Shown here: one piece after another, positions 17,908 to 25,345 of the stretch
Layout of the letters: each line of letters opens with the position of its first letter
How positions within the stretch are numbered: the stretch's first letter is position 1
DNA from: Bacteroidales bacterium
Lineage (GTDB): Bacteria; Bacteroidota; Bacteroidia; Bacteroidales; GCA-2748055
Direction of reading: 5' to 3'
NCBI GenBank assembly: GCA_021740585.1
Contig: JAIOZM010000021.1
Span: 1 to 51,199, forward strand
DNA length: 51,199 nt
Program-made: the position numbers and the translations under genes
The notes under the pieces: generated by a model
Seen by the model: the letters and a program-made list of their open reading frames with translations, nothing else
Database searches by the model: none
Told to the model about the DNA's origin: nothing

Positions 17908-19038
17908 ATGAAATTTGTAGTTTCCAGCACCGAACTTCTCAGTCATTTGCAATCTGTTAGCAGGGTAATATCCTCAAAAAACACCTTGCCGATACTTGAT
18001 AATTTTTTGTTTTCGCTTTCAGGAACCGAACTTGAAATAACTGCCTCAGATCTTGAAACAACGCTGATAACCAAAATTAAGCTTGAAAACGCCAGCGATG
18101 ATGGGAAAATTGCCGTTCCTGCCAAGATACTTGGAGATACATTAAAAGAATTTCCCGAGCAACCTTTGACCTTTGAAATAAATACCTCATCGATGAGTGT
18201 GGTAATTAGTTCAGAAAACGGACAATTTACGGTTGTTGGTCAGAATGGAGACGAATTCCCTCAAATGGCAAAGCTTAAGGAAGATGATAAGACAGAGTTA
18301 ACAATTGATTCTGAACTTCTGCTTTCAGGGATAACCAAGGCGTTGTTTGCAACTGCCGACGATGAACTCAGGCCTGTTATGAATGGAATCTTGCTGGAAA
18401 TTTCTGAAGATAACCTTACCTTCGTAGCTTCTGATGCTCACAAGCTCGTTCGCTATAAAAGAATGGATGGAAAAGGAGAAAGTTCTTCGTCATTCATTCT
18501 GCCTAAGAAACCTGCATCATTACTTAAAAATATTCTTCCTAAAGAGGATAATGTCGTTAAGGTTGAATTTGATAATAAAAATGCCTCTTTCACCCTTACC
18601 GATTATACTTTGGTTTGCCGTCTGGTAGAAGGGAATTATCCCAGTTATAATTCGGTTATCCCAACAAAAAACCCGAACAAACTTACTATTGGTCGTCAGG
18701 AATTGTATAATTCTCTCAAACGAGTATCTGTATTTTCAAATCAGGCAAGCAATTTGGTGAAATTAAAAATAAAAGGAAATCAACTAACGGTTTCAGCTCA
18801 GGACATCGACTTTTCCATCTCTGCTTATGAAAGATTGAATTGTCAGTACGATGGCGACGATATGGAGATTGGTTTTAAATCGACATTTATGATCGAAATT
18901 CTTGCAAATTTGCATACTGAAGATATAGTTATTGAACTTTCAGATCCTACACGGGCCGGACTTATTCTCCCAACGCCTTCTGAGAATAAGAATGAAGATG
19001 TGCTGATGTTGCTGATGCCGATGATGATTAATGTATAA
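17908..19038 (+). CDS. dnaN: DNA polymerase III sliding clamp (beta subunit)
   Basis: The ring-shaped processivity clamp. The 376-residue protein begins MKFVVSSTELLSHLQSVSRV and has three clamp domains of about 120 residues each; SDAHKLVRYK (about 177-186) and the C-terminal LMLLMPMMINV stretch forming the hydrophobic pocket region are recognisable. Length is typical. It is not next to dnaA here, but follows the gldFG unit, a frequent order in Bacteroidota. A 129-bp gap upstream suggests its own promoter, though no clear TAnnTTTG was found. Confidence 0.97.
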   Translation: MKFVVSSTELLSHLQSVSRVISSKNTLPILDNFLFSLSGTELEITASDLETTLITKIKLENASDDGKIAVPAKILGDTLKEFPEQPLTFEINTSSMSVVISSENGQFTVVGQNGDEFPQMAKLKEDDKTELTIDSELLLSGITKALFATADDELRPVMNGILLEISEDNLTFVASDAHKLVRYKRMDGKGESSSSFILPKKPASLLKNILPKEDNVVKVEFDNKNASFTLTDYTLVCRLVEGNYPSYNSVIPTKNPNKLTIGRQELYNSLKRVSVFSNQASNLVKLKIKGNQLTVSAQDIDFSISAYERLNCQYDGDDMEIGFKSTFMIEILANLHTEDIVIELSDPTRAGLILPTPSENKNEDVLMLLMPMMINV

Positions 19039-19179
19039 TTAAAAAACGGACTTTCACATAAGCTCTGAATGTCTTTTTCACGACTCCAATTAAATCTTGT
19101 CTACTATTTCATGTAGTATAAGTTTTGAAGCAGAAAATATGCTATTATATCAGGCTTTACGATTTTCCAATGTTCACAC

Positions 19180-19947
19180 ATGGAATTAAATTTAAAAAAC
19201 CCCATTATTTTCTTTGATCTGGAAACGACCGGGATCAATATTGCCAAAGATAGAATTGTTGAACTCTCTTATCTTAAAATCGATCTCAAAGGTAACGAGA
19301 CATCAAAAACCTATAAAATCAATCCGACTATTCCTATTCCTCCGGAGTCAACTGCCATTCACAAAATTACCGATGAGGATGTAAAGGACGCCCCAAAGTT
19401 TTCTGAAATTGCTAAAACTTTGGCTAAGGATTTTGAGGGTTGTGATCTGGCCGGATATAATTCAAATAAATTCGACATTCCATTACTGGCGGAAGAGTTT
19501 TTACGTGCCGATGTTGATCTGGATATGAGGAAGCGCAAGTTTATTGATGTTCAGGTAATTTTTATGAAAATGGAGCAGAGGTCCTTAAGTGCTGCCTATA
19601 AATTCTTTTGCGATAAAGATCTTTCAAACGCTCACTCAGCCGAAGCCGATACCAAAGCCACTTATGAGGTGTTAAAAGCACAGTTAGACCGCTATGAAAA
19701 TCTTAAAAATGACATCTCAGCATTGGCCGAATTTTCGAGTCACAATAAAAATGTTGATTTAGCCGGAAGAATCGTATATAATAAACACAAGCTTGAAGTA
19801 TTTAACTTTGGAAAGTACAAAGATGTTCCGGTTGAAGAAGTTTTAGCCAAAGATCCCGGCTATTATTCCTGGATGATGCAGGGTGATTTCCCACTGTACA
19901 CAAAGAAAATTCTTACAGAAATAAAATTGAGAGCATTTCAGAAATAA
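19180..19947 (+). CDS. DnaQ-type 3'-5' exonuclease
   Basis: A 255-residue DEDDh exonuclease. The Exo I motif FFDLETTG is at residues 11-18 (Asp and Glu metal ligands), Exo II lies near LAGYNSNKFDIPLL with its Asp, and Exo III is HSAEADTKATYEV with the catalytic His and Asp. A C-terminal module of about 55 residues (LEVFNFGKYKDVPVEEV, then YYSWM) matches the domain that follows the nuclease in ExoX-like proteins. It probably proofreads or trims DNA ends. It is 141 bp after dnaN and 6 bp before the FAH gene. Confidence 0.88.
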   Translation: MELNLKNPIIFFDLETTGINIAKDRIVELSYLKIDLKGNETSKTYKINPTIPIPPESTAIHKITDEDVKDAPKFSEIAKTLAKDFEGCDLAGYNSNKFDIPLLAEEFLRADVDLDMRKRKFIDVQVIFMKMEQRSLSAAYKFFCDKDLSNAHSAEADTKATYEVLKAQLDRYENLKNDISALAEFSSHNKNVDLAGRIVYNKHKLEVFNFGKYKDVPVEEVLAKDPGYYSWMMQGDFPLYTKKILTEIKLRAFQK

Positions 19948-19953
19948 GATGTT

Positions 19954-20565
19954 ATGAAGATTATTTGCATAGGAAGAAACTACATCGACCACGCCAAAGA
20001 ACTTAATAATCCGGTTCCGGCTAAGCCTGTCTTTTTTATGAAACCCGATTCTGCCCTTGTAATAAAAAACCGCCCATTTTTCTATCCCGATTTTTCAGAT
20101 GATGTGCATCATGAAATCGAGATCGTTCTGAAAATTAATCGATTAGGACGTTCCATCGATGAAAAATTTGCCGGCAGATATTTCACAGAAATAGCTTTGG
20201 GTGTCGATTTTACAGCCCGCGATCTTCAGGCTGAATGCAAGGAAAAAGGTCTGCCCTGGGAAATTGCCAAGGGATTCGATTATTCAGCTCCCATAAGTGA
20301 GTTTATTCCTGTTAGTGAGCTTGGCGATATACATGATTTGCCTTTCCGCCTCGATATAAACGGTAAAACCGTTCAGGAAGGAAGCACTAAAGATCAGATA
20401 TTCAGTTATGAAAAGGTAATTGCTTATGTTTCCCGCTTCATGACGCTCAAGACCGGAGATTTAATCTATACCGGAACTCCTGCCGGTGTGGGTCCTGTTA
20501 AAATTGGGGATCGTTTGGAAGGATATATCAGAGAAAGAAAGATGCTGAATTTTCTTGTGAAATAG
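19954..20565 (+). CDS. fumarylacetoacetate hydrolase family protein
   Basis: A 203-residue single-domain FAH-family enzyme. Near the start is CIGRNYIDHAKELNNPVP, then the metal site with HHEIEIVL (Glu ligands) and the closing DLIYTGTPAGVGPV, typical of the YcgM/FAHD1 subgroup. That subgroup acts on acylpyruvates or tautomerises/decarboxylates oxaloacetate; the exact substrate cannot be read from sequence. It follows the exonuclease by 6 bp and may be co-transcribed with it. Confidence 0.9.
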   Translation: MKIICIGRNYIDHAKELNNPVPAKPVFFMKPDSALVIKNRPFFYPDFSDDVHHEIEIVLKINRLGRSIDEKFAGRYFTEIALGVDFTARDLQAECKEKGLPWEIAKGFDYSAPISEFIPVSELGDIHDLPFRLDINGKTVQEGSTKDQIFSYEKVIAYVSRFMTLKTGDLIYTGTPAGVGPVKIGDRLEGYIRERKMLNFLVK

Positions 20566-20622
20566 AATTGCCAAAACCACCAAGGTATATGCGTTTTCAC
20601 CAATGTATCTCAAAAATTCATA

Positions 20623-20631
20623 CCCCCCCCC
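20623..20631 (+). repeat. run of nine C upstream of the transposase gene
   Basis: Nine consecutive C at 20623-20631, followed within three bases by an A-rich stretch, lie between the FAH gene and the RAYT transposase. Such tracts are slippage-prone and stand out in this AT-rich DNA. No gene start is controlled by it in an obvious way. Confidence 0.5.
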
Positions 20632-20829
20632 AACAAAAAATAAAATAAAAATCGTCATTAAAATGTCGTTTTTTCCGGGTTTTTTCCATTAAGAAATGAG
20701 AACAAGATATTTCAATGGATTCAAATTCAGAAAGGGGCATTTACAATCTTAGAAAAATTTAATAATAAATACCGCATCGCTTCTACACGTTTACAAAACT
20801 GGGATTATGGATGGAATGGCAGTTATTTT

Positions 20830-21558
20830 GTGACTATCTGCACAAAGAAACACGAGTGTTTTTTTGGAGAAATTTATAACAGAGAAATGCGGTTAAACAA
20901 ATTAGGACAAATAGCCTATAATTGTTTTCAGGAAATTCCTGAACATTTTCCATTCGTGATTTTAGGTGATTTTGTAATAATGCCAAACCATGTACACGGG
21001 ATAATCATAATTAATAAACAGAATGATGGTCGTGGGGGTTATGATACCGGAAATGAATGGGAAAAAATAAATAATGGGCCCCATGGAAATGCTGGCACGA
21101 ATGGAAATGCTGGCACGAATGGGAATGTTGGCACGAATGGGAATGTTGGCACGAATGGGAATGTTGGCACGAATGGGAATGTAGAGACGCAAGATTTTGC
21201 GTCTCTACCGTCCCCCCACGCCCCGTCCCCCCACGCCCCGTCAAACCCATCGTCAACCCCACCGCCGTCCATCACCCCGTCCAATCCATTCACATTCGAT
21301 ATTAATCCATTTAATACAACCATCGAACCAAAAAACAAATTTGGTCCCCAATCAAAAAATTTGGCGTCAATAATTCGTGGATATAAAACAGGGGTAACAA
21401 TATTCGCCACCATGAACAAAATAAATTTTGAATGGCAGGACAGTTTTCATGAACATATTATCAGAAATAACAAAGAATTTCGTAGAATTGCTAATTACAT
21501 TATTAAGAATCCTACAAAATGGAGGAATGATAAATTCTTTAATGATAACCGGATTTAA
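20830..21558 (+). CDS. REP-associated tyrosine transposase (RAYT, Y1/HUH family), start codon uncertain
   Basis: Single-strand DNA transposase of the Y1_Tnp family, related to IS200/IS605 enzymes and thought to act on REP palindromes. MPNHVHGIIIIN holds the HUH metal motif, and the C-terminal block FRRIANYIIKNPTKW carries the likely catalytic Tyr. The first legal start is GTG 20830, but the family's N-terminal block continues upstream in the same frame: NKYRIASTRLQNWDYGW is encoded from about 20764, and the frame is open back to 20662 without ATG, GTG or TTG before the GTG. So the gene either uses a rare start or has lost it. The middle (about 21085-21240) is an inserted low-complexity linker of GN(A/V)GTN repeats, a REP-like palindrome and SPHAP repeats. 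Confidence 0.85.
   Translation: MTICTKKHECFFGEIYNREMRLNKLGQIAYNCFQEIPEHFPFVILGDFVIMPNHVHGIIIINKQNDGRGGYDTGNEWEKINNGPHGNAGTNGNAGTNGNVGTNGNVGTNGNVGTNGNVETQDFASLPSPHAPSPHAPSNPSSTPPPSITPSNPFTFDINPFNTTIEPKNKFGPQSKNLASIIRGYKTGVTIFATMNKINFEWQDSFHEHIIRNNKEFRRIANYIIKNPTKWRNDKFFNDNRI
21085..21180 (+). repeat. 18-bp tandem repeat inside the RAYT gene (about 5.3 copies)
   Basis: The unit GGAAATGCTGGCACGAAT occurs twice (21085-21120), a variant with GGGAATGTT three times (21121-21174), and six bases of a sixth copy follow. The unit length is a multiple of three, so each copy adds GNAGTN or GNVGTN without breaking the frame. Such runs change copy number readily. Confidence 0.9.
21181..21208. repeat. REP-like perfect palindrome embedded in the RAYT gene
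   Basis: GTAGAGACGCAA (21181-21192) and TTGCGTCTCTAC (21197-21208) are exact inverted copies around a GATT loop. The element resembles REP palindromes of the GTAGAGACGC type that I recall as abundant in several bacterial groups. Here it is read in frame as VETQDFASL, immediately after the tandem repeats. Confidence 0.8.
21208..21240 (+). repeat. 15-bp tandem repeat (two copies) inside the RAYT gene
   Basis: CCGTCCCCCCACGCC at 21208-21222 is repeated at 21223-21237 and encodes PSPHA twice. It starts on the last base of the REP-like palindrome, so the three repeat types are joined end to end. It is strongly C-rich compared with its surroundings. Confidence 0.8.
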
Positions 21559-21566
21559 AAACTAAA

Positions 21567-22139
21567 ATGAACGATCAATTTGTAGAAAACAAAATTTTTA
21601 AGAAAACAGATTTCTCAAACAAAACATTGAATAAAACGGAATATGATAATTGCAGTTTTACAGCATGCAATTTTTCCGATTCCGATTTGTCCCATTCCAC
21701 ATTTATTGAATGCAAATTTGATTCGTGTAATTTAAGCAACTGCATTTTAAAAGGCACAACCATGAATGATGTCAGGTTCACTAATTGCAAATTATTGGGA
21801 CTGAAATTTCATGAGTGCAATGCTTTAATTATTTCCTTGGATTTTAAAGATTGCCATTTAAATTTTGCTTCCTTCTATAAATTAAAAATCAGGGATACCG
21901 GTTTTGTAAATTGTAACCTGCAAGACGTTGATTTTACTGAAACAGAATTAAATCAGTCGGTTTTCGACAACTGCGATATGACCAATACCCTATTTGATAA
22001 TACTAATTTAGAAAAGGCAGATTTGCGTAACTCTTACAATTATTCTATCAATCCAGAAACAAACCGGATAAAAAAAGCAAAATTTTCCTTATCGGGACTT
22101 CCCGGATTATTGGATAAATATGATATTGAAGTAGAATAA
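21567..22139 (+). CDS. pentapeptide-repeat protein (Qnr/McbG-like fold)
   Basis: A 190-residue protein made almost wholly of pentapeptide repeats of the A(D/N)LxX type (for example CNFSDSDLSH, CKFDSCNLSN, CNLQDVDFTE, TNLEKADLRN) over about residues 15-160, giving a right-handed square beta-helix. The tail NPETNRIKKAKFSLSGLPGLL ends in a hydrophobic dimer-like segment seen in Qnr-like proteins. Some relatives protect DNA gyrase from quinolones or microcin B17, but most have no known role, and no gyrase loop can be confirmed. It starts 8 bp after the RAYT stop and may be co-transcribed. Cysteine content is high for the region. Confidence 0.88.
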   Translation: MNDQFVENKIFKKTDFSNKTLNKTEYDNCSFTACNFSDSDLSHSTFIECKFDSCNLSNCILKGTTMNDVRFTNCKLLGLKFHECNALIISLDFKDCHLNFASFYKLKIRDTGFVNCNLQDVDFTETELNQSVFDNCDMTNTLFDNTNLEKADLRNSYNYSINPETNRIKKAKFSLSGLPGLLDKYDIEVE

Positions 22140-22322
22140 GGTTGGATGCTGGGCAAAATTATACGAAATCCTCCGAAAATAACCGAGCCTAATCAAATCT
22201 AAGTCTTCCAAAAACAAAATAAAGTTGAAACGATCCAATCCAGTTTTATGATCGGATAGTTAATAAAATCAAGTCTCCCATTATATGTATTTCAAATTAA
22301 AAAAATAAATATCCCAAAAAAT

Positions 22323-22352
22323 TTGTAAGTTAGTTAATAATAACTAACTTTG
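22323..22352 (+). promoter_or_regulatory. promoter of the efflux locus (TTG-N19-TAnnTTTG)
   Basis: TTG at 22323-22325 and TAACTTTG at 22345-22352 are separated by exactly 19 bases, a full match to the Bacteroidota consensus. The operator at 22330-22347 fills the spacer and covers the first bases of the -7 element. The predicted start near 22359 gives a leader of about 20 bases before the ATG at 22380. Confidence 0.7.
22327..22350. promoter_or_regulatory. operator 1 (TetR-type palindrome)
   Basis: AAGTTAGTTA and TAACTAACTT are perfect inverted arms around a four-base spacer ATAA. The core TTAGTTA-N4-TAACTAA is shared exactly with operator 2 at 23381-23398. Position within the promoter spacer implies repression by occluding RNA polymerase. 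The likely ligand is one or both of the TetR proteins encoded just downstream. Confidence 0.75.
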
Positions 22353-22379
22353 ATCTGACTTAATAACATCTTATATTCG

Positions 22380-22592
22380 ATGAAGATATCAATTAAATTA
22401 TTAGGAATTGTGCACCATGATACTCTCCTGTTACTTGTATTGACCTCCGTTCCCTTACTCAGGCATTATATTATAGCAAAGCCTCAGCATGAACACATTC
22501 TAATTCCGCATTTAATTTTTGGGGTATTATTAGTATCTTTATTTGTTACGGGACCGATTCTGACAAATAGTGCTAAGAAAAATCAAACATAA
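22380..22592 (+). CDS. small membrane protein, first gene of the efflux locus
   Basis: A 70-residue protein with two predicted membrane segments (about residues 15-28 and 43-60) and a hydrophilic loop containing KPQHEHILIPH, which has three His residues counting the one after the second Pro. I do not recognise the family. It begins about 20 bases after the predicted start of transcription at operator 1 and is followed 10 bp later by the first TetR gene, so it should be controlled with it. A small accessory subunit or sensor is possible; there is no direct evidence. Confidence 0.6.
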   Translation: MKISIKLLGIVHHDTLLLLVLTSVPLLRHYIIAKPQHEHILIPHLIFGVLLVSLFVTGPILTNSAKKNQT

Positions 22593-22602
22593 TTGAACTA
22601 AA

Positions 22603-23181
22603 ATGCAAACAGAAAGACAAAAGGAAATAATTTCAGTCGCCTTAAACCTGATTAGTGAAAAGGGAATACAAGGACTTACGATAAAAAACCTTTCAAAAGA
22701 AATTGGTATTTCTGAACCTGCTATATACAGGCATTTTGAAAGTAAAATAGACATACTAATTGCTATCCTGGAATTTTTCAAGAAAAATACAGAGCTGATA
22801 TTTAAAGCTGAATTAAGCAATGAAGCAAATGCTATTAAAAAACTTGAGCATCTGTTTTTAAATCATTTTGCAACATTTTCAATTACACCATCAATGGTAT
22901 CTGTAATTTTTTCTGAAGAAATATTTAGAAATGAACCCTTGCTTATCGAAAAAATATCTGAAGTAATAGCAACCAATGACAAAATACTTACTTCAATAAT
23001 TCTGGCAGGGCAAAATAATAGTGAAATAAGATCTGATATAGAAGCGAAAAACCTTTCAATAATTGTTATGGGTAGTTTAAGGCTTTTTGTAAAAAAATGG
23101 CAGTTTTCAAACTATTCTTATAATTTGCTGGAAGAAGGTACAAAGTTTTTTGATACTGTTCGTTTGATAATTAAAAAATAG
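22603..23181 (+). CDS. TetR/AcrR family transcriptional regulator (first of two)
   Basis: A 192-residue repressor-type regulator. The N-terminal helix-turn-helix is canonical: ALNLISEKGIQGLTIKNLSKEIGI, then the recognition helix SEPAIYRHFESKIDIL with the usual YxHF-xxK. The C-terminal ligand-binding domain is variable, as expected. It follows the 70-residue membrane protein by 10 bp and lies between the two identical operators, so self-regulation and control of the pump are likely. The inducer is unknown. Confidence 0.9.
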   Translation: MQTERQKEIISVALNLISEKGIQGLTIKNLSKEIGISEPAIYRHFESKIDILIAILEFFKKNTELIFKAELSNEANAIKKLEHLFLNHFATFSITPSMVSVIFSEEIFRNEPLLIEKISEVIATNDKILTSIILAGQNNSEIRSDIEAKNLSIIVMGSLRLFVKKWQFSNYSYNLLEEGTKFFDTVRLIIKK

Positions 23182-23380
23182 AGCCCATGCTAAATAGTGT
23201 ATTTATAGAAACAAGAAATAATAGAAAGCTCAATGAACGATTGGGGCGGAAGTTTTATTATTGTGGATTAAAACAGCCTGTTTCAGTAAAATTAAATACC
23301 ATGAATAAAAGTAGTGGGATTTCTGATACCGTTTTGTCAAATACTCTTTGTAAAACAAATCATTTTTTTTACGCCTCAAG

Positions 23381-23398
23381 TTAGTTAATATTAACTAA
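23381..23398. promoter_or_regulatory. operator 2 (TetR-type palindrome)
   Basis: TTAGTTAATATTAACTAA is a perfect 18-bp palindrome. Its half-sites TTAGTTA/TAACTAA equal those of operator 1, and only the spacer differs (ATAT against ATAA). It ends 12 bp before the ATG of the second TetR gene, where a bound dimer would block initiation or early elongation. No convincing TAnnTTTG element was found beside it, so its promoter is unresolved. Confidence 0.75.
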
Positions 23399-23410
23399 TA
23401 AATATTAATT

Positions 23411-23962
23411 ATGCCGATTAATGAAAAAAATATTATTGAAGCCGCCGGAAGGATTATCGACAATTCTGGATTAAGTGCTTTATCAATCAAAAATCTATCC
23501 CTCAGTTTGGGTATAGACGATACAATGCTTGCCCCTTATATTGCGAAAGATGAAGATATTTATTCTATCCTTTTTGATGGACTCGAAGAGGAACTAAACG
23601 ATTTGGTTAACGAGATATTCAATTTAGACCCAGAACCTGAACAAGCCCTTCAGTTACTGTTTAAACGCTTATTTGTTTTATTCAGGGAAAAAGCCTTTTA
23701 CCTGTCCATTATTTTCGGTGAATCACACATGGAAAATAATATAGTTTTTCAAAAGTCTGTGGTGCGAATTAAAAGAATTGCTGAAGCTTATCTGTTCAGG
23801 CTTATAGAGGAAGGAAAGAATGAAAAGACATTTAAAACAGAAAAACCAACCAAAGCATTAGTGAATAGCATATTAACGGGCTTCCGTCTATTTATGAAAG
23901 ACGAACAAAAAATAAACAATATGATAAGAGAATTAAAAACTCTCAGAAAAGTAAAGGATTAG
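23411..23962 (+). CDS. TetR-like regulator (second of two) with a degenerate recognition helix
   Basis: A 183-residue protein aligned with TetR regulators over its first 50 residues (AAGRIIDNSGLSALSIKNLSLSLGI). Where the first protein has SEPAIYRHFESK, this one has DDTMLAPYIAKDED, so the usual YxxF contact residues are absent. The C-terminal domain is TetR-like in length and helical content. It starts 12 bp after operator 2 and is 28 bp before the TolC gene, so it should be expressed with the pump. It may bind DNA differently, or act as a heterodimer partner or ligand sensor of the first regulator. Confidence 0.8.
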   Translation: MPINEKNIIEAAGRIIDNSGLSALSIKNLSLSLGIDDTMLAPYIAKDEDIYSILFDGLEEELNDLVNEIFNLDPEPEQALQLLFKRLFVLFREKAFYLSIIFGESHMENNIVFQKSVVRIKRIAEAYLFRLIEEGKNEKTFKTEKPTKALVNSILTGFRLFMKDEQKINNMIRELKTLRKVKD

Positions 23963-23990
23963 AGTAAAACGATTAAAAAAATAAAAACAA

Positions 23991-25334
23991 ATGCTTAAAC
24001 AAAAAATTATTCCTCAAAAAAGAGAATTATTAAAATTCTTTTTGATTCTAATATTCTTGTTGCATAATTACGATTCGCAAGGGCAGATATGGTCATTACA
24101 GCAATGTATAGACACGGCTCAGATTCATAATAAAAATCTGCAAATAAGCAGAAATATGGTCGCTATCGGGGAACAAAAACAAAAAGAGGCCAAAGCCAAC
24201 TTAATCCCAAAATTAAGTATGGAAGCCGATTATAAGTATTTTACCGATTTGCCCTACCAACTGATGCCTCAATCAGCATTTGGAGGTCCCGAAGGTCTTT
24301 TTAAAGAAACTCAATTCGGGGTGCCTCATAATATCAACGCGAATATTAAAATAGCTATGCCTATTTATAATCCTCAAATCAATGGGGCTATTCAAAGTAC
24401 TAAAATAGCTTCAGAACTAAGCGAATTTCAATACAAGAAAACAGAAGAACAAGTTTTTTTTGAGATATCAAACTTATACTACAATGCACAAATTTTTCAA
24501 CATCAGTTAGCTTTTGTTGATAGCAATAGGGCAAACACAAAAAAACTTCTTGACAATATGCAGCTGATGTTCAGTCAACAACTGGTTACAGGAACCGATG
24601 TTGGTAAGATACAGTTGCAATATGATCAATTAATGACTCACCACGCGCTTATCGCCAGTAATATTGAACAAATTATGAACACTCTGAAATTCTCAATTGG
24701 AATTCCATTTAATAAAAAAATCGAAATTGAGTCTGCAATTATATATCAGGAAAGCAAAAAATATTCAAATGCACTGATCGTTGATTTGGAGATAGCAAAC
24801 CTACAAAACCGGATGTTAACCAACGACTTAAATACTCTTAAAAATTCACGATTGCCCTCTGTCTTTCTTTACGGAAGTTATGGTCAGACCGGTTTTGGCT
24901 ACGATGAAAAACCTAATGATTTCCTTAATTTTTACCCTAACAGTTTTGCAGGCATACAGCTTTCGTACCCACTCTTTAACGGAACGGTAACGAAAAAGAA
25001 AATAAACCAGAAAAAGATTGAAATACAAAATAGCAATCTGCAGGTACAGATAGTTGAAGAACAGAATAACATGTTGATTGAGAATGCGGTGCGGAAAAGA
25101 ACGCTGACACAGCAAACCATATCCAATTGTCTGTCTCAGGTAGATATTGCAAGCGCTTTGTATGAACAATCGGTATTGCAGCACAAAGAGGGAACGGCTA
25201 CTATAACCGATATTCTAATAGCCGACAGTGTACTCCGGGAAGCCCAGCAAAGCTATTTGTCAGCTGTAATCGATTATTTGAAAGCGGATTTGGAACTAAA
25301 AAAATTAACCGGAAATATTTCAAATAGAAATTAA
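23991..25334 (+). CDS. TolC-family outer membrane efflux protein
   Basis: A 447-residue outer-membrane factor with an N-terminal signal sequence (about residues 15-32, ending SQGQ). The two OEP repeats are visible, with long helical stretches around residues 35-200 and 240-440, including QLQYDQL-type coiled-coil segments. It should form the trimeric outer-membrane tunnel for the adaptor and RND pump in the next two genes. It is 28 bp after the second TetR gene and 11 bp before the adaptor. Confidence 0.92.
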   Translation: MLKQKIIPQKRELLKFFLILIFLLHNYDSQGQIWSLQQCIDTAQIHNKNLQISRNMVAIGEQKQKEAKANLIPKLSMEADYKYFTDLPYQLMPQSAFGGPEGLFKETQFGVPHNINANIKIAMPIYNPQINGAIQSTKIASELSEFQYKKTEEQVFFEISNLYYNAQIFQHQLAFVDSNRANTKKLLDNMQLMFSQQLVTGTDVGKIQLQYDQLMTHHALIASNIEQIMNTLKFSIGIPFNKKIEIESAIIYQESKKYSNALIVDLEIANLQNRMLTNDLNTLKNSRLPSVFLYGSYGQTGFGYDEKPNDFLNFYPNSFAGIQLSYPLFNGTVTKKKINQKKIEIQNSNLQVQIVEEQNNMLIENAVRKRTLTQQTISNCLSQVDIASALYEQSVLQHKEGTATITDILIADSVLREAQQSYLSAVIDYLKADLELKKLTGNISNRN

Positions 25335-25345
25335 AAATTAAAACA

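Noticed and set aside
21039-21419. Open frames on the minus strand across the repeat part of the RAYT gene
   Set aside because: They arise from the low-complexity 18-bp repeats read on the other strand and show only repetitive peptides.
23187-23384. 65-codon open frame between the two TetR genes
   Set aside because: Its residue pattern matches no family, it runs into operator 2, and AT-rich DNA gives such frames by chance. It is more likely a leader or spacer.
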